Below are positions 33,044 through 41,640 of a DNA stretch of 51,587 nt, piece by piece. Location: NCBI RefSeq assembly GCF_029868625.1, contig NZ_JARWOJ010000058.1:1-51587 (forward strand), in the 5' to 3' direction. The DNA is from Nocardia neocaledoniensis. Lineage in GTDB: Bacteria; Actinomycetota; Actinomycetes; Mycobacteriales; Mycobacteriaceae. The notes beneath the pieces were generated by a model. That model had not been told where the DNA came from. It searched no databases and saw only the letters and a list, made by a program, of their open reading frames with translations. Each line of letters opens with the position of its first letter. Within the stretch, counting starts at the first letter, position 1. A program made the position numbers and the translations under genes.

Positions 33044-33718
33044 CTACACAGGCCGGTAGCCCGCTCCCACGCCGCCGCGGGCGTTGATGTCGTCCATGAT
33101 CGAGTTCATGTTGGTGCCGACCTCGGGACCGAAGCAGGCCACGGCCAGGTAGGCGTTCACCATGCCGACCAGGGTCGAGCCGACGACCACCGGTGCGCCG
33201 GAATCACCTTCGACCACGCACATCTGCGACCAGGTCTCGGTGTTGGTCTGGAACACATCGCCCCAGGTGATGCCGCAGGTGTTGCCGGTGGTGCGGCCTT
33301 CCTTGCAGACGATCGTCGGGAACTGGGCGGGCCCGCCGACGCCCGTGATGCTGACATTGCCGATCCGGTTGACCGGGATGATCCGCCCCGGCGTGAACTC
33401 GATGACCGCGTAGTCGAGTTCGTGGTTGCTGTAGACGAACCGGCCGATCTCGCCGAAACCGCGGTCGACCTCGGCGGTGACGGACGCGCCCGCGTCGCCG
33501 CAGTGGCCCGCGGTGAGGCCGACGAGGCGTCCGGCACCGTCGTGGCCGACGGTGGTGACGGTGCATTCGAAGGTGTTGTCGATGACGATTCCGGAGCCGC
33601 CGCCGATCACCGGCGGGCCGGGTTGTGCCTGCGAAGTGCCCGCGCCGGTGCCGAGCAGCGCGGCACCGAGGGCGACGGCGAAGGCGGCGTTGGCCACCTT
33701 GGCGAGTGTGGTGAACAT
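33044..33718 (-). CDS. secreted trypsin-like (S1) serine protease
   Basis: A 224-residue precursor with a Sec signal (about residues 1-32, cleavage after SQA). The chymotrypsin-fold triad is present: His in LTAGHCGDAG, Asp in ELDYAVIEF, Ser in VEGDSGAPVV. Paired cysteines flank the His and Ser loops (TAGHCG, IVCKEG, NTCG, CVVEGDSG). This is the compact S1 type common in Nocardia and Streptomyces without a large prodomain. ATG 33718 follows GGAGGG. Its upstream region is shared with the mce operon. Confidence 0.88.
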   Translation of the reverse strand: MFTTLAKVANAAFAVALGAALLGTGAGTSQAQPGPPVIGGGSGIVIDNTFECTVTTVGHDGAGRLVGLTAGHCGDAGASVTAEVDRGFGEIGRFVYSNHELDYAVIEFTPGRIIPVNRIGNVSITGVGGPAQFPTIVCKEGRTTGNTCGITWGDVFQTNTETWSQMCVVEGDSGAPVVVGSTLVGMVNAYLAVACFGPEVGTNMNSIMDDINARGGVGAGYRPV

Positions 33719-34176
33719 GTCCCTCCAGACGTCGGAAGTCCGCACGATATCAATTCGGTCTGCCTATCGTGCCTGTATTCCGTCCCGGGCGCGCCCCGCC
33801 ACCAGCGACGTTCGGCGATAGCGGGCTTCTATCAATACAAATGATCAATTGTCCAGTTTTATACGAACCTGTGACATGTCGGGGTATTCGCCCGGGGGTC
33901 TCGTTATGAATGACAGTTTTCCGCAATATTTATTCGGCACCGCCGCCAATGCTGGATACGGCCCGGAAAACGACATCTGACGTAAGTGCCATACCCGCAC
34001 AATTGTGGGCTGTATGGTCCGACGTGGCAGGACGCATTGCTGTTTCCGGACAGTGACCTCTCTCTATGACAGCGCTCACATGTCGGTGGTGTGTTCTGCG
34101 CTACTCCGTAGTAAGGTGCGTCAAGCAAACAAGTCGTCGGGGTGTTGATGACCTGGCGTCGAGAGGGGTAAAAGCA
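33719..34176. promoter_or_regulatory. palindrome-rich control region of the mce operon and protease gene
   Basis: This 458-base, relatively AT-rich gap contains no credible gene. It holds: GCACGATA / TATCGTGC (33742-33749, 33765-33772), an 8-bp inverted repeat just upstream of the protease; ACAAATGATCAATTGT (33837-33852), a palindrome with one mismatch; and 33989-34017, a 29-bp dyad built on CACAATTGTG with outer arms CCATAC and GTATGG. Which transcription unit each controls is unknown. TAGTAAGG near 34109 is a candidate -10 for mce. Confidence 0.6.
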
Positions 34177-35031
34177 GTGCAGTCGACCAAGAGTCCGCCC
34201 GCCCGTTCACGCGTCAGTGAAGCTGTCGACTGGACCAAGGGCCTTTGGGACGACCATCCGAAGAAGTCACTCGAGACCTTCGGTCGACAGATCACGATGG
34301 GTATCGAAGCGGTCACGGAGTTGATCGTCGCGATCTTCCGCAGGCGCTTTCCCTTCGACGAGTTCGTCCGCCAGTGCGCGTTCATGGCCAGCGTGGCCGC
34401 CGCCCCGACCCTACTGGTCGCCATTCCGATCGCGGTCATCGTGTCGATTCAGGTCGGCGCTGTCGCCGGACAGGTCGGCGCGACCTCGTTCATCGGCGCG
34501 GCCAACGGCCTCGGCATCATCCAGCAGGGCGCGCCGCTGGTCACCTCGATCATGATCGCCGGCGCGGTCGGCTCGGCCGTGTGCGCCGACCTCGGCTCGC
34601 GCACCATCCGCGAAGAGATCGACGCGATGAAGGTGATGGGCGTCGACCCGTTGCGCAGGCTGGTTGCCCCCCGGCTCGGCGCGGCGATGCTCGTCAGCTT
34701 CCTGCTGTGCGGCTTCGTGGTCTTCGTCGGCTTCATCACCGGCTACATGTTCAACATCTTCGCCCAGGCGGGTACGCCCGGTTCCTACATGAGCACCTTC
34801 GCCTCGTTCGCGGTCACCCGCGATCTCGCGGTGGCGCTGCTCAAGTCGGTGATCTTCGGTCTCATCGCCTCGATCATCGCGTGCGACTCCGGCCTGAACG
34901 CGCGCGGCGGCCCCGGTGGCGTCGCCAACGCGGTGAACTCGGCGGTCGTCAGCTCGATGGTCATGCTGCTCGGTGTCAACGTGGCGATCACGCAGATCTA
35001 CGCCGCCGTCTTCCCCCCACAGGTGGTCTGA
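34177..35031 (+). CDS. yrbEA: Mce ABC permease YrbE subunit A
   Basis: Inner-membrane permease of an Mce lipid importer (MlaE fold), 284 residues. About five helices and the conserved SRTIREEIDAMKVMGVDPLRRLVAPR segment, the YrbE counterpart of an EAA loop that contacts the MceG ATPase, are visible. GTG 34177 (QSTKSPPARS) is used because AGAGGGG stands eight bases upstream; longer starts would add an unrelated Cys/Arg-rich leader. First gene of the operon; yrbEB follows after three bases. The ATPase MceG is not in the window, as usual. Confidence 0.93.
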   Translation: MQSTKSPPARSRVSEAVDWTKGLWDDHPKKSLETFGRQITMGIEAVTELIVAIFRRRFPFDEFVRQCAFMASVAAAPTLLVAIPIAVIVSIQVGAVAGQVGATSFIGAANGLGIIQQGAPLVTSIMIAGAVGSAVCADLGSRTIREEIDAMKVMGVDPLRRLVAPRLGAAMLVSFLLCGFVVFVGFITGYMFNIFAQAGTPGSYMSTFASFAVTRDLAVALLKSVIFGLIASIIACDSGLNARGGPGGVANAVNSAVVSSMVMLLGVNVAITQIYAAVFPPQVV

Positions 35032-35034
35032 GCC

Positions 35035-35898
35035 ATGTCATCAACATATGTACCTCCCCTGCTGCGCCCGCTACGGCAACTCCAGGCCGCGGGCAAGGCG
35101 CCCATCGACATGCTGGCCCGCCTCGGCCACCAGGTCTTCTTCTTCCTGCGGTCCGTCGGCTCGATCCCGTTGGCGTTCAAGCAGTATCCGAAGGAGATCT
35201 GGCGGCTGCTCTCCGACGTCACGTGGGGCAACGGCAACATCGTCGTCGGTGGCGGCACCATCGGCGTCATCCTGATCATCAGCGCCTTCGGCGGCATGAC
35301 GGTGGCCATCCAGGGCCACACCTCGCTGAATCTGCTCGGCCTGAGCCCCATCACCGGTGCCATCTCGGCCTTCGCCACCACCCGTGAACTCGGCCCGCTG
35401 CTGGCGGCACTCGCGTTCGCGGCACAGGCGGGCTGTCGATTCACCGCACAGCTCGGCGCCATGCGCATCTCCGAGGAGATCGACGCGCTCGACTCCATCG
35501 CCATCCGCCCGCTGCCGTACCTGGTCAGCACCCGGATGATGGCCGCGGTCATGGCGATCGTGCCGCTGTACTGCATCGGCCTGGTGATGGCCTACCTGTC
35601 CTGCTCGGTCACCGTGCAGTTGATCGGCGGCACTGCGGCGGGTACCTATTCGCACTACTTCTACCAATTCCTGGTACCGACCGACGTGCTGTACTCGCTG
35701 CTCAAAGCGGTCGTGTTCGTCATGATCACGACGTTCATCCAGTGCTACTACGGCTTCTTCGCCTCGGGTGGTCCCGAGGGCGTCGGCGTCGCGGCGGGCC
35801 GCGCGATCAAGATGTGCATCATCCTGGTCGTGTTCGCCGACCTGTTCATGACATTGGCGATCTGGGGCGTCAACCCCGGAATCAGGATCTCGGGGTAG
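35035..35898 (+). CDS. yrbEB: Mce ABC permease YrbE subunit B
   Basis: The 287-residue partner permease with the same MlaE fold and the matching loop AMRISEEIDALDSIAIRPLPYLVSTR, plus FATTRELGPLLAALAFAAQAG. Together with YrbEA it forms the membrane core through which the Mce hexamer delivers lipid. ATG 35035 is three bases after the upstream stop. mceA begins seven bases after its own stop. Confidence 0.94.
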   Translation: MSSTYVPPLLRPLRQLQAAGKAPIDMLARLGHQVFFFLRSVGSIPLAFKQYPKEIWRLLSDVTWGNGNIVVGGGTIGVILIISAFGGMTVAIQGHTSLNLLGLSPITGAISAFATTRELGPLLAALAFAAQAGCRFTAQLGAMRISEEIDALDSIAIRPLPYLVSTRMMAAVMAIVPLYCIGLVMAYLSCSVTVQLIGGTAAGTYSHYFYQFLVPTDVLYSLLKAVVFVMITTFIQCYYGFFASGGPEGVGVAAGRAIKMCIILVVFADLFMTLAIWGVNPGIRISG

Positions 35899-35905
35899 GC
35901 GCGCG

Positions 35906-37417
35906 ATGATCATCGATCCCAGTGGGCGCGGACCCACGATGAAACAGCTGTACATCGCCGGAGCCTGCGGTCTCGTGGTCTTCGCGGTGATCCTCGGCTT
36001 CCTGATGGCCAGGTACCAGGGCTATTTCGTGCCCAAGGTGAACGTGGCCGCCAACCTGTCGACCACCGGTGACGGCCTGCCGTCCGACGCCGACGTGAAG
36101 TTCCGCGGCGTGCTCGTCGGCGCGGTCAAGGACGTCGAGATCGTCGACAAGGGCGAGACCCAGAAGGTGAACATCGAGCTCAAGCCCGAGTTCGCCGGCG
36201 ACATCCCGAGCAACGTCACCGCCCGCGTCGTGCCGAGCAACCTGTTCGCCGTCACCTCGGTCGAACTGGTCTTCAACGGCGCGTCCGACGACTACCTGCG
36301 CGAGGGCTCGCAGATCCCCGAGGACCGCAGCCAGGGCACGATCGCGCTGCAGGACACGCTCACCACGGTGCGCGACATCCTCAACGAGGTCGACCCGGTG
36401 CAGCTGGGCCGGGTGCTCGGCACCCTCACCCAGGCCCTCGACGGCAGCGGCCGCGTCCCCGGCTCGACCATCCAGCGGCTCGACCACTGGCTGACCACGG
36501 TCGCCGACGCGGGGCCGAACCTGGGCGGCATGCTCGACAATTTCTCGGCCTCGGCGCACGCGCTCAACCAGTCGGCGCCGGAACTGCTCAACGTGCTCGG
36601 CAGCTCGGTGCAGACCGCGAACACCATCGCGACCAAGCGCGACCAGCTGATCGCGCTGCTCGCCGGCGCCAGTGCCACCACCGACCGGGTCAACGACCTG
36701 TTCGCGGCCAACCCGGACGTCGGCAAGGAGGTCACCACCGGCATGAACGCCACCCTCGGCGCCGTCGCCGACGATCCGGCCTCGATCACGAAGACCTTCG
36801 ACGTGTTCGGACCCTCGCTGGCACAGCTGAACACGACCTTCCACGGCGGCCCGAGCGGCAAGCAGATGGTGTGGAACGCCGGCCTGACGTTCACCCCGTA
36901 CAAGCCGAACACCGTCGCCGAATGCCCGCGCTACGGCGACCTGCTCGGCCCGAGCTGCTTCACCGCGCCCGCCGAGGTGAGCATCCCGCCGATGCCGGAG
37001 AGCGTGCGCCCGCGCGCCCTGGACTCGGCCGCCGGACTGCCGCCGCTGGTGGCGATCCCGGGCATGCCCGCGATCCCCGGCCTCACCACCCCGGGCATCG
37101 CGCCGATGCAGACCGCGAACGGCACCGAGGTCAAGCCGTTCGCCGGGACGCCGCTCGAGGGCCTGGTGCCGTCGATCCAGATCCCGGGCCTGCCCGGCAT
37201 CCTCGGCGGCGCGCCCGCCCCGGCCGCGGCTCCCGCCCCGGAGCCCGCGCCGGTGGAGCCCGCCTCGGCCCCGTCCGGCAAGCCGATCTCCTACCAGGGC
37301 GAAGCGGCGATGACGCAACTGCTGGGGCGTAAGCCGACGGCATCCGAATACCTGCTGCTCGGTCCGATTTTGAAGGGCGGAACCCTGCAAGTGTCCGAAA
37401 ACGGGGGTGGCGCATGA
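35906..37417 (+). CDS. mceA: MCE-family protein MceA
   Basis: Cell-envelope subunit of the Mce lipid importer, 503 residues. An N-terminal helix (about 13-36) anchors it, followed by the MCE domain (VAANLSTTGDGLPSDADVKFRGVLVGAVKDVEI), a long helical needle region (about 140-330) and a Pro/Ala-rich C-terminal tail from about 360 (APAPAAAPAPEPAP). In mycobacteria six different Mce chains form one heterohexameric tube. ATG 35906 is used; ATG 35939 (MKQLYIAGA) would give a more typical leader. It overlaps mceB by ATGA. Confidence 0.93.
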   Translation: MIIDPSGRGPTMKQLYIAGACGLVVFAVILGFLMARYQGYFVPKVNVAANLSTTGDGLPSDADVKFRGVLVGAVKDVEIVDKGETQKVNIELKPEFAGDIPSNVTARVVPSNLFAVTSVELVFNGASDDYLREGSQIPEDRSQGTIALQDTLTTVRDILNEVDPVQLGRVLGTLTQALDGSGRVPGSTIQRLDHWLTTVADAGPNLGGMLDNFSASAHALNQSAPELLNVLGSSVQTANTIATKRDQLIALLAGASATTDRVNDLFAANPDVGKEVTTGMNATLGAVADDPASITKTFDVFGPSLAQLNTTFHGGPSGKQMVWNAGLTFTPYKPNTVAECPRYGDLLGPSCFTAPAEVSIPPMPESVRPRALDSAAGLPPLVAIPGMPAIPGLTTPGIAPMQTANGTEVKPFAGTPLEGLVPSIQIPGLPGILGGAPAPAAAPAPEPAPVEPASAPSGKPISYQGEAAMTQLLGRKPTASEYLLLGPILKGGTLQVSENGGGA

Positions 37418-38439
37418 GCATCCGTAAGCCACTGATCGGGTTCAGTATCTTCGCGCTCGTCTCGATGCTGGTCATCGTGGTCGTGTGGAACACGCTCGCC
37501 CGCACGGTCGACGGAGACACCCGCAAGTACACCGCGATCTTCACCGACGTCCTCGGCCTGCGGCCCGGCGACGATGTCCGCATGGCGGGCGTCCGGGTCG
37601 GCAAGGTCGAGAAGATCGAGCTCGACGGCAAGAACGACGCCAAGGTCTCGTTCATCGTGCAGAGCGACCAGACGGTCTTCGACGACACCAAGGCGCTGGT
37701 CCGCTACCAGAACCTGATCGGCCAGCGCTACGTCGCGCTGACCCCTGGTGAGGCGGCCAGCCCGCAGGCGCTGAAGAGCGGATCGACCATTCCGCTCGAG
37801 CGCACCGAACCGTCGTTCGACATCTCCGCGCTGCTCAACGGATTCCAGCCGCTGTTCCAGGCGCTGGAGCCCGCGCAGGTCAACGCGATGTCGGAGACGC
37901 TGATCCAGGCGCTGCAGGGTGACGGCGTCTCGCTGTCGTCCTTCATCGTGCAGGCGGCTCAGCTGGCCACCGATTTCCAGCGTCGGGACGCGATTCTGTC
38001 CGACGTGATCACCAACCTGTCCGGCGTCATGGCCGGGTTGGCCAAGCGAGGGGATGAATTGGAGACCCTGGTTACCCAGACCCGGGCGCTGATCGGCGGG
38101 CTCTACGAACAGGGCCAGTCGCTGCAGAACTCGACGGTCATCCTGGCCGACGCGACCACCTCGCTGGTCAGCATGGTCGGCAAGATCCAGCCCCAGCTGG
38201 CCGCGGCCCAGAACTCGTCCACCGCGGCGCTGAACCTGTTGCTGGCCAACGGTGCCAAGCTCGACCAGGCCGCGATCGACATGCCCTCGATGCTCGCCGA
38301 CCTGGGCCGGATGACCTCCGAGGGCACCCACGCGAACGCCTACCTGTGTGGCCTGGACGTCTCGCTCTACGGCGTGCTGTTCCCGCGCGGCCTGTTCAGC
38401 CAGATCGGTGGCAACTCGCACTCGGCGGTGTGCCGATGA
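37414..38439 (+). CDS. mceB: MCE-family protein MceB
   Basis: A 341-residue Mce subunit: N-terminal anchor helix (IGFSIFALVSMLVIVVVWNTL), MCE domain with TDVLGLRPGDDVRMAGVRVGKVEKIEL, and a helical region to the C-terminus. The C-terminal AYLCGLDVSLYGV contains one conserved Cys and a second ends the protein (SAVCR). It begins and ends with ATGA overlaps, the mode used throughout mceA-F. Confidence 0.94.
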   Translation: MSIRKPLIGFSIFALVSMLVIVVVWNTLARTVDGDTRKYTAIFTDVLGLRPGDDVRMAGVRVGKVEKIELDGKNDAKVSFIVQSDQTVFDDTKALVRYQNLIGQRYVALTPGEAASPQALKSGSTIPLERTEPSFDISALLNGFQPLFQALEPAQVNAMSETLIQALQGDGVSLSSFIVQAAQLATDFQRRDAILSDVITNLSGVMAGLAKRGDELETLVTQTRALIGGLYEQGQSLQNSTVILADATTSLVSMVGKIQPQLAAAQNSSTAALNLLLANGAKLDQAAIDMPSMLADLGRMTSEGTHANAYLCGLDVSLYGVLFPRGLFSQIGGNSHSAVCR

Positions 38440-39431
38440 GCAAGCTGAAGAGGTCCTTCCTCGGCAACCGGAACTTCTGGCTCGGTGTCATCGGTTCGCT
38501 GGTGATCATCGTGCTGCTGGTCGGCTCGACGATCTACCAGTTCATCGGGATCGGCAGGCAGTCCATCGAAGCGGAGTTCGTGCAGGCCGCCGGGATCAAG
38601 ACCGGTGACAAGGTGGCGGTCTCGGGCGTGCAGGTCGGCACCGTCACCGGCGCGAAGATCGAGGGTGATCACGTGGTGGTGACCCTCGATGTCGACAACT
38701 CGCTGAAGTTCGGGCCCGACGCGCACGCCTCGATCAAGATGGCCACGCTGCTCGGCGCTCGCTACGTCGACCTGAAGCCCGGTGACGGATCGGGCCTGAA
38801 GGACGACACGATCCCGCGCACCAACACCGACGTGCCCTACGACATCGCCGATGTCGTGCAGGTCGGTACGCCGAAGTTCGAGGAACTCGACACCAAGAAG
38901 CTGGCCGCCTCGCTCAACACCATCAACGGCGAGCTCGGCGATTCCCCGCAGCTGGTCGCGCAGGCGCTCGACAGCGTCGGCGCGCTGGCCAAGGTTGTCG
39001 ACCGGCGCAAGGGCGAGGTCGACAGCCTGCTCAAGGACCTGAACCGGGTCACCCAGCTGCTGGCCGACAACCGCAACTCGATCCTGCTGGTGATCACCCA
39101 GGGCGAGGCCATCGCCAACCGGGTGATGGAGCGGCAGAACCTGCTGCGTCAGCTGCTCGACAACATCGCCACGCTGACCCGTCAGCTGGAGGAGATCGGC
39201 GCCGAGAACGGTGGCCAGTTCGGCGGCACCATCGGCCAGCTCAACACGATGGCCGAGGGCCTGCAGAAGAACAAGGAGAACCTCGACCGGCTGCTGCAGA
39301 TCGGCCAGCCCACCGCGCGCTACTTCAACAACGCGCTCGGCAACGGTAACTACGGCGATGTCTCGCTGCCGTGGTTGTTCCCCGACAACTGGCTGTGCTT
39401 CGTTCAGGTGATCCAGGGGTGCGCAGGATGA
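38436..39431 (+). CDS. mceC: MCE-family protein MceC
   Basis: A 331-residue subunit with anchor helix (FWLGVIGSLVIIVLLVGSTIY), MCE domain containing FVQAAGIKTGDKVAVSGVQVGTVTGAKIEGD, and a helical region rich in Gln/Leu heptads (LTRQLEEIGAENGGQFG). Short C-terminal WLCFVQVIQGCAG holds two cysteines that may form a disulfide. Coupled to both neighbours by ATGA. Confidence 0.94.
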   Translation: MSKLKRSFLGNRNFWLGVIGSLVIIVLLVGSTIYQFIGIGRQSIEAEFVQAAGIKTGDKVAVSGVQVGTVTGAKIEGDHVVVTLDVDNSLKFGPDAHASIKMATLLGARYVDLKPGDGSGLKDDTIPRTNTDVPYDIADVVQVGTPKFEELDTKKLAASLNTINGELGDSPQLVAQALDSVGALAKVVDRRKGEVDSLLKDLNRVTQLLADNRNSILLVITQGEAIANRVMERQNLLRQLLDNIATLTRQLEEIGAENGGQFGGTIGQLNTMAEGLQKNKENLDRLLQIGQPTARYFNNALGNGNYGDVSLPWLFPDNWLCFVQVIQGCAG

Positions 39432-40540
39432 AACTGACTTCGACATTCCGTAGCGGCAAGGCGCTGGGCCGGTACCTGATGATCGGCGCAACGGCGCTGG
39501 CGCTGGGCAGCTGCTCGCTGATGCCCGGCTCGGTGAACGACGCGCTCGGCCGGACGACCAAGATCACCGCCGACTTCGAGAACATCGCGGGCATGTACGA
39601 GGGCAACGAGGTCATGGTCCTCGGCCTCGCGGTCGGCAAGGTCGACAAGATCGTGCCCAAGGGCACCTACGTCGAGGTCCACATGACCATCGACGCGGGT
39701 GTGAAGATCCCGAAGGAGGCGATCGCCGCGATCGTCTCGCCCTCGATCGTCACCGACCGGCACATCGAGATCACCCCGCCCTACACCGGCGGCGAGGAGA
39801 TGGAGTCGGGCCAGCATCTGACCAAGGCCAGCACCAGGACCCCGGTCGAGCTGGACACCATGATCAAGACCATCGACCAGTTCTCCGCCTCGCTCAAGCC
39901 GGAAGAGGGCCAGGAAGGGCTCGGCCCGCTCTCGGGCCGCGTGCTCTACCCGGTGCTCAACGGCAACGGGCAGAAGATCCGCGAGACGCTGGACGCGTTG
40001 TCGGCGGCGCTCAAGGTCGGTGTCGACAACAAGGACGCGATCTCCAACATCATCATCAAGCTCAACGAGTTGACGACGATGCTGGCCGACAACGACCAGT
40101 CGGTGCGCGACTTCAGCAACCGGGTGACCGCCATGTCGGGCCTACTCGCCGAGCAGGCGCCCGGCCTGCAGGCCACGCTGGACCAGCTCAACCAGTTCCT
40201 GGCCAACACCTCGACCACCTTCGGTGAGCATGCCGACGAGCTGTCCGCCTCGCTCACGGGGCTGACCAACGTCAGCAACCAGTTGCGCGCCAACTCGGGC
40301 GCGATGGTCGAGATCGTCGACATCGTGCCGCTGCTGATGCAGAACATCGACGGCGCCATCGACAAGGAGGGCAGGTTCGTCCGGCTGCACGGCCTGATCG
40401 GCACCGCGCTCTCCGGCGAAATCGTGAGCGTGTTCTGCGAGCGGGTGCAGATGAAGTCCGATGGCTGCCGCTCCGGGAACATGCAGGACTTCGGCCCCGA
40501 TTACGGTCTGACCGCCGCACTCCTTGGACTGACGAAATGA
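39428..40540 (+). CDS. mceD: MCE-family protein MceD with possible lipobox
   Basis: A 370-residue subunit. The N-terminal hydrophobic segment ends ALALGSCSLMPG, so Cys29 stands in a plausible lipobox (LGSC). The MCE domain follows (DFENIAGMYEGNEVMVLGLAVGKVDKI), then helical repeats. In most described mce operons only MceE is called a lipoprotein, so a second candidate directly before it is notable. Coupled by ATGA on both sides. Confidence 0.92.
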   Translation: MKLTSTFRSGKALGRYLMIGATALALGSCSLMPGSVNDALGRTTKITADFENIAGMYEGNEVMVLGLAVGKVDKIVPKGTYVEVHMTIDAGVKIPKEAIAAIVSPSIVTDRHIEITPPYTGGEEMESGQHLTKASTRTPVELDTMIKTIDQFSASLKPEEGQEGLGPLSGRVLYPVLNGNGQKIRETLDALSAALKVGVDNKDAISNIIIKLNELTTMLADNDQSVRDFSNRVTAMSGLLAEQAPGLQATLDQLNQFLANTSTTFGEHADELSASLTGLTNVSNQLRANSGAMVEIVDIVPLLMQNIDGAIDKEGRFVRLHGLIGTALSGEIVSVFCERVQMKSDGCRSGNMQDFGPDYGLTAALLGLTK

Positions 40541-41640
40541 CGCGACGAATGACGATGAAAGCCCGCCGCGCGGTCGTTGCCGCGGCCGCGGTGGCCACGG
40601 TGGCGATCACCTCCGGCTGTGGATTCACTGTGGAGGACCTGCCGCTGCCCAAGCCGGGCGCCGAGGGCGACACCTACACCCTCAACGCGGAGTTCGACAA
40701 CGCGCTGAACCTGCCCGACCAGGCGAAGGTGAAGATCGGTGGTTCCGATGTCGGGGTGGTCTCCGGCATCACGACCAAGAACTTCCAGGCCAATATCGTC
40801 ATGCAGATCAGCAAGGACATCGTGCTGCCCAAGGGCAGTACGGCCGAGCTGCGCCAGGCGACGCCACTCGGTGACGTGTTCATCGCGCTGTCGAAGCCGA
40901 AGAACGATACGAGCGGCGGTGCCTCGCTGCAGGACGGCGACACCCTCACCCGCGAGTTCACCTCGGCCGGCGCCACGGTGGAAGAGCTGCTGATCTCGGT
41001 CTCGATGCTGTTCAACGGTGGCGGTGTGGCGAGTCTGAGCCGCCTGGGCACCGAGCTCGGGTCGATTCTCAACGGCCAGGGCGGCAACCTGTCGCACCTG
41101 ATCATGGAGATGACCGGGGTCATCGGGGAACTGAACAACAACAGCGACCGCATCGACACGGTGCTCGGCGAGTTCAACACCCTGGCCAACACGATCGAGA
41201 ACAACAAGACCCAGCTCGGCCAGGTCGCCGACACCCTGCCGCAGGCGATCGGCGCGATCGCCGAGAACAACAGGGCCATCGGCGATCTGCTCACCAAGGT
41301 CTCCACCGCCAGCGCCGCGCTCGGCGACTATTCCAACACCACCGGTGACCAGCTCTCCGAGCTGCTCACCAATCTCGACAACCTGATGAACGCGCTCGCC
41401 GCGACCGGCGACGACTTCGGTTACGTCATGGATCAGCTGCACGCGATCCGCCCCGGCGCCAACCAGACCTTCAAGGGCAAGTCGCTCGCGCCGTACGCGA
41501 CGCTGACCAACCTCGACATCGGGTTGCTCACCGCTCCGGAGAACAGCAAGTTCCCGGATCTCAAGGATGTGAACGATTTCGTCGGCACCTTCATCCAGGT
41601 GCTGCAGATCGTTCAGGGCCGGGTGGGAGGCCACCGATGA
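40537..41640 (+). CDS. mceE: MCE-family lipoprotein MceE (LprK-type)
   Basis: A 367-residue subunit with a signal peptide ending ITSGC (Cys28), the usual lipoprotein position of the operon. The MCE domain (YTLNAEFDNALNLPDQAKVKIGGSDVGVVSGI) is followed by a long helical stretch with Asn-rich segments (ELNNNSDRIDTVLGEFNTL). Its -3 lipobox residue is Thr rather than Leu/Val, weaker than that of MceD. ATGA overlaps at both ends. Confidence 0.93.
   Translation: MTRRMTMKARRAVVAAAAVATVAITSGCGFTVEDLPLPKPGAEGDTYTLNAEFDNALNLPDQAKVKIGGSDVGVVSGITTKNFQANIVMQISKDIVLPKGSTAELRQATPLGDVFIALSKPKNDTSGGASLQDGDTLTREFTSAGATVEELLISVSMLFNGGGVASLSRLGTELGSILNGQGGNLSHLIMEMTGVIGELNNNSDRIDTVLGEFNTLANTIENNKTQLGQVADTLPQAIGAIAENNRAIGDLLTKVSTASAALGDYSNTTGDQLSELLTNLDNLMNALAATGDDFGYVMDQLHAIRPGANQTFKGKSLAPYATLTNLDIGLLTAPENSKFPDLKDVNDFVGTFIQVLQIVQGRVGGHR

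Noticed and set aside
33904..34128. A 74-codon minus-strand frame in the mce promoter region
   Set aside because: No Shine-Dalgarno, no recognisable product, and it runs through the palindromes; treated as chance.
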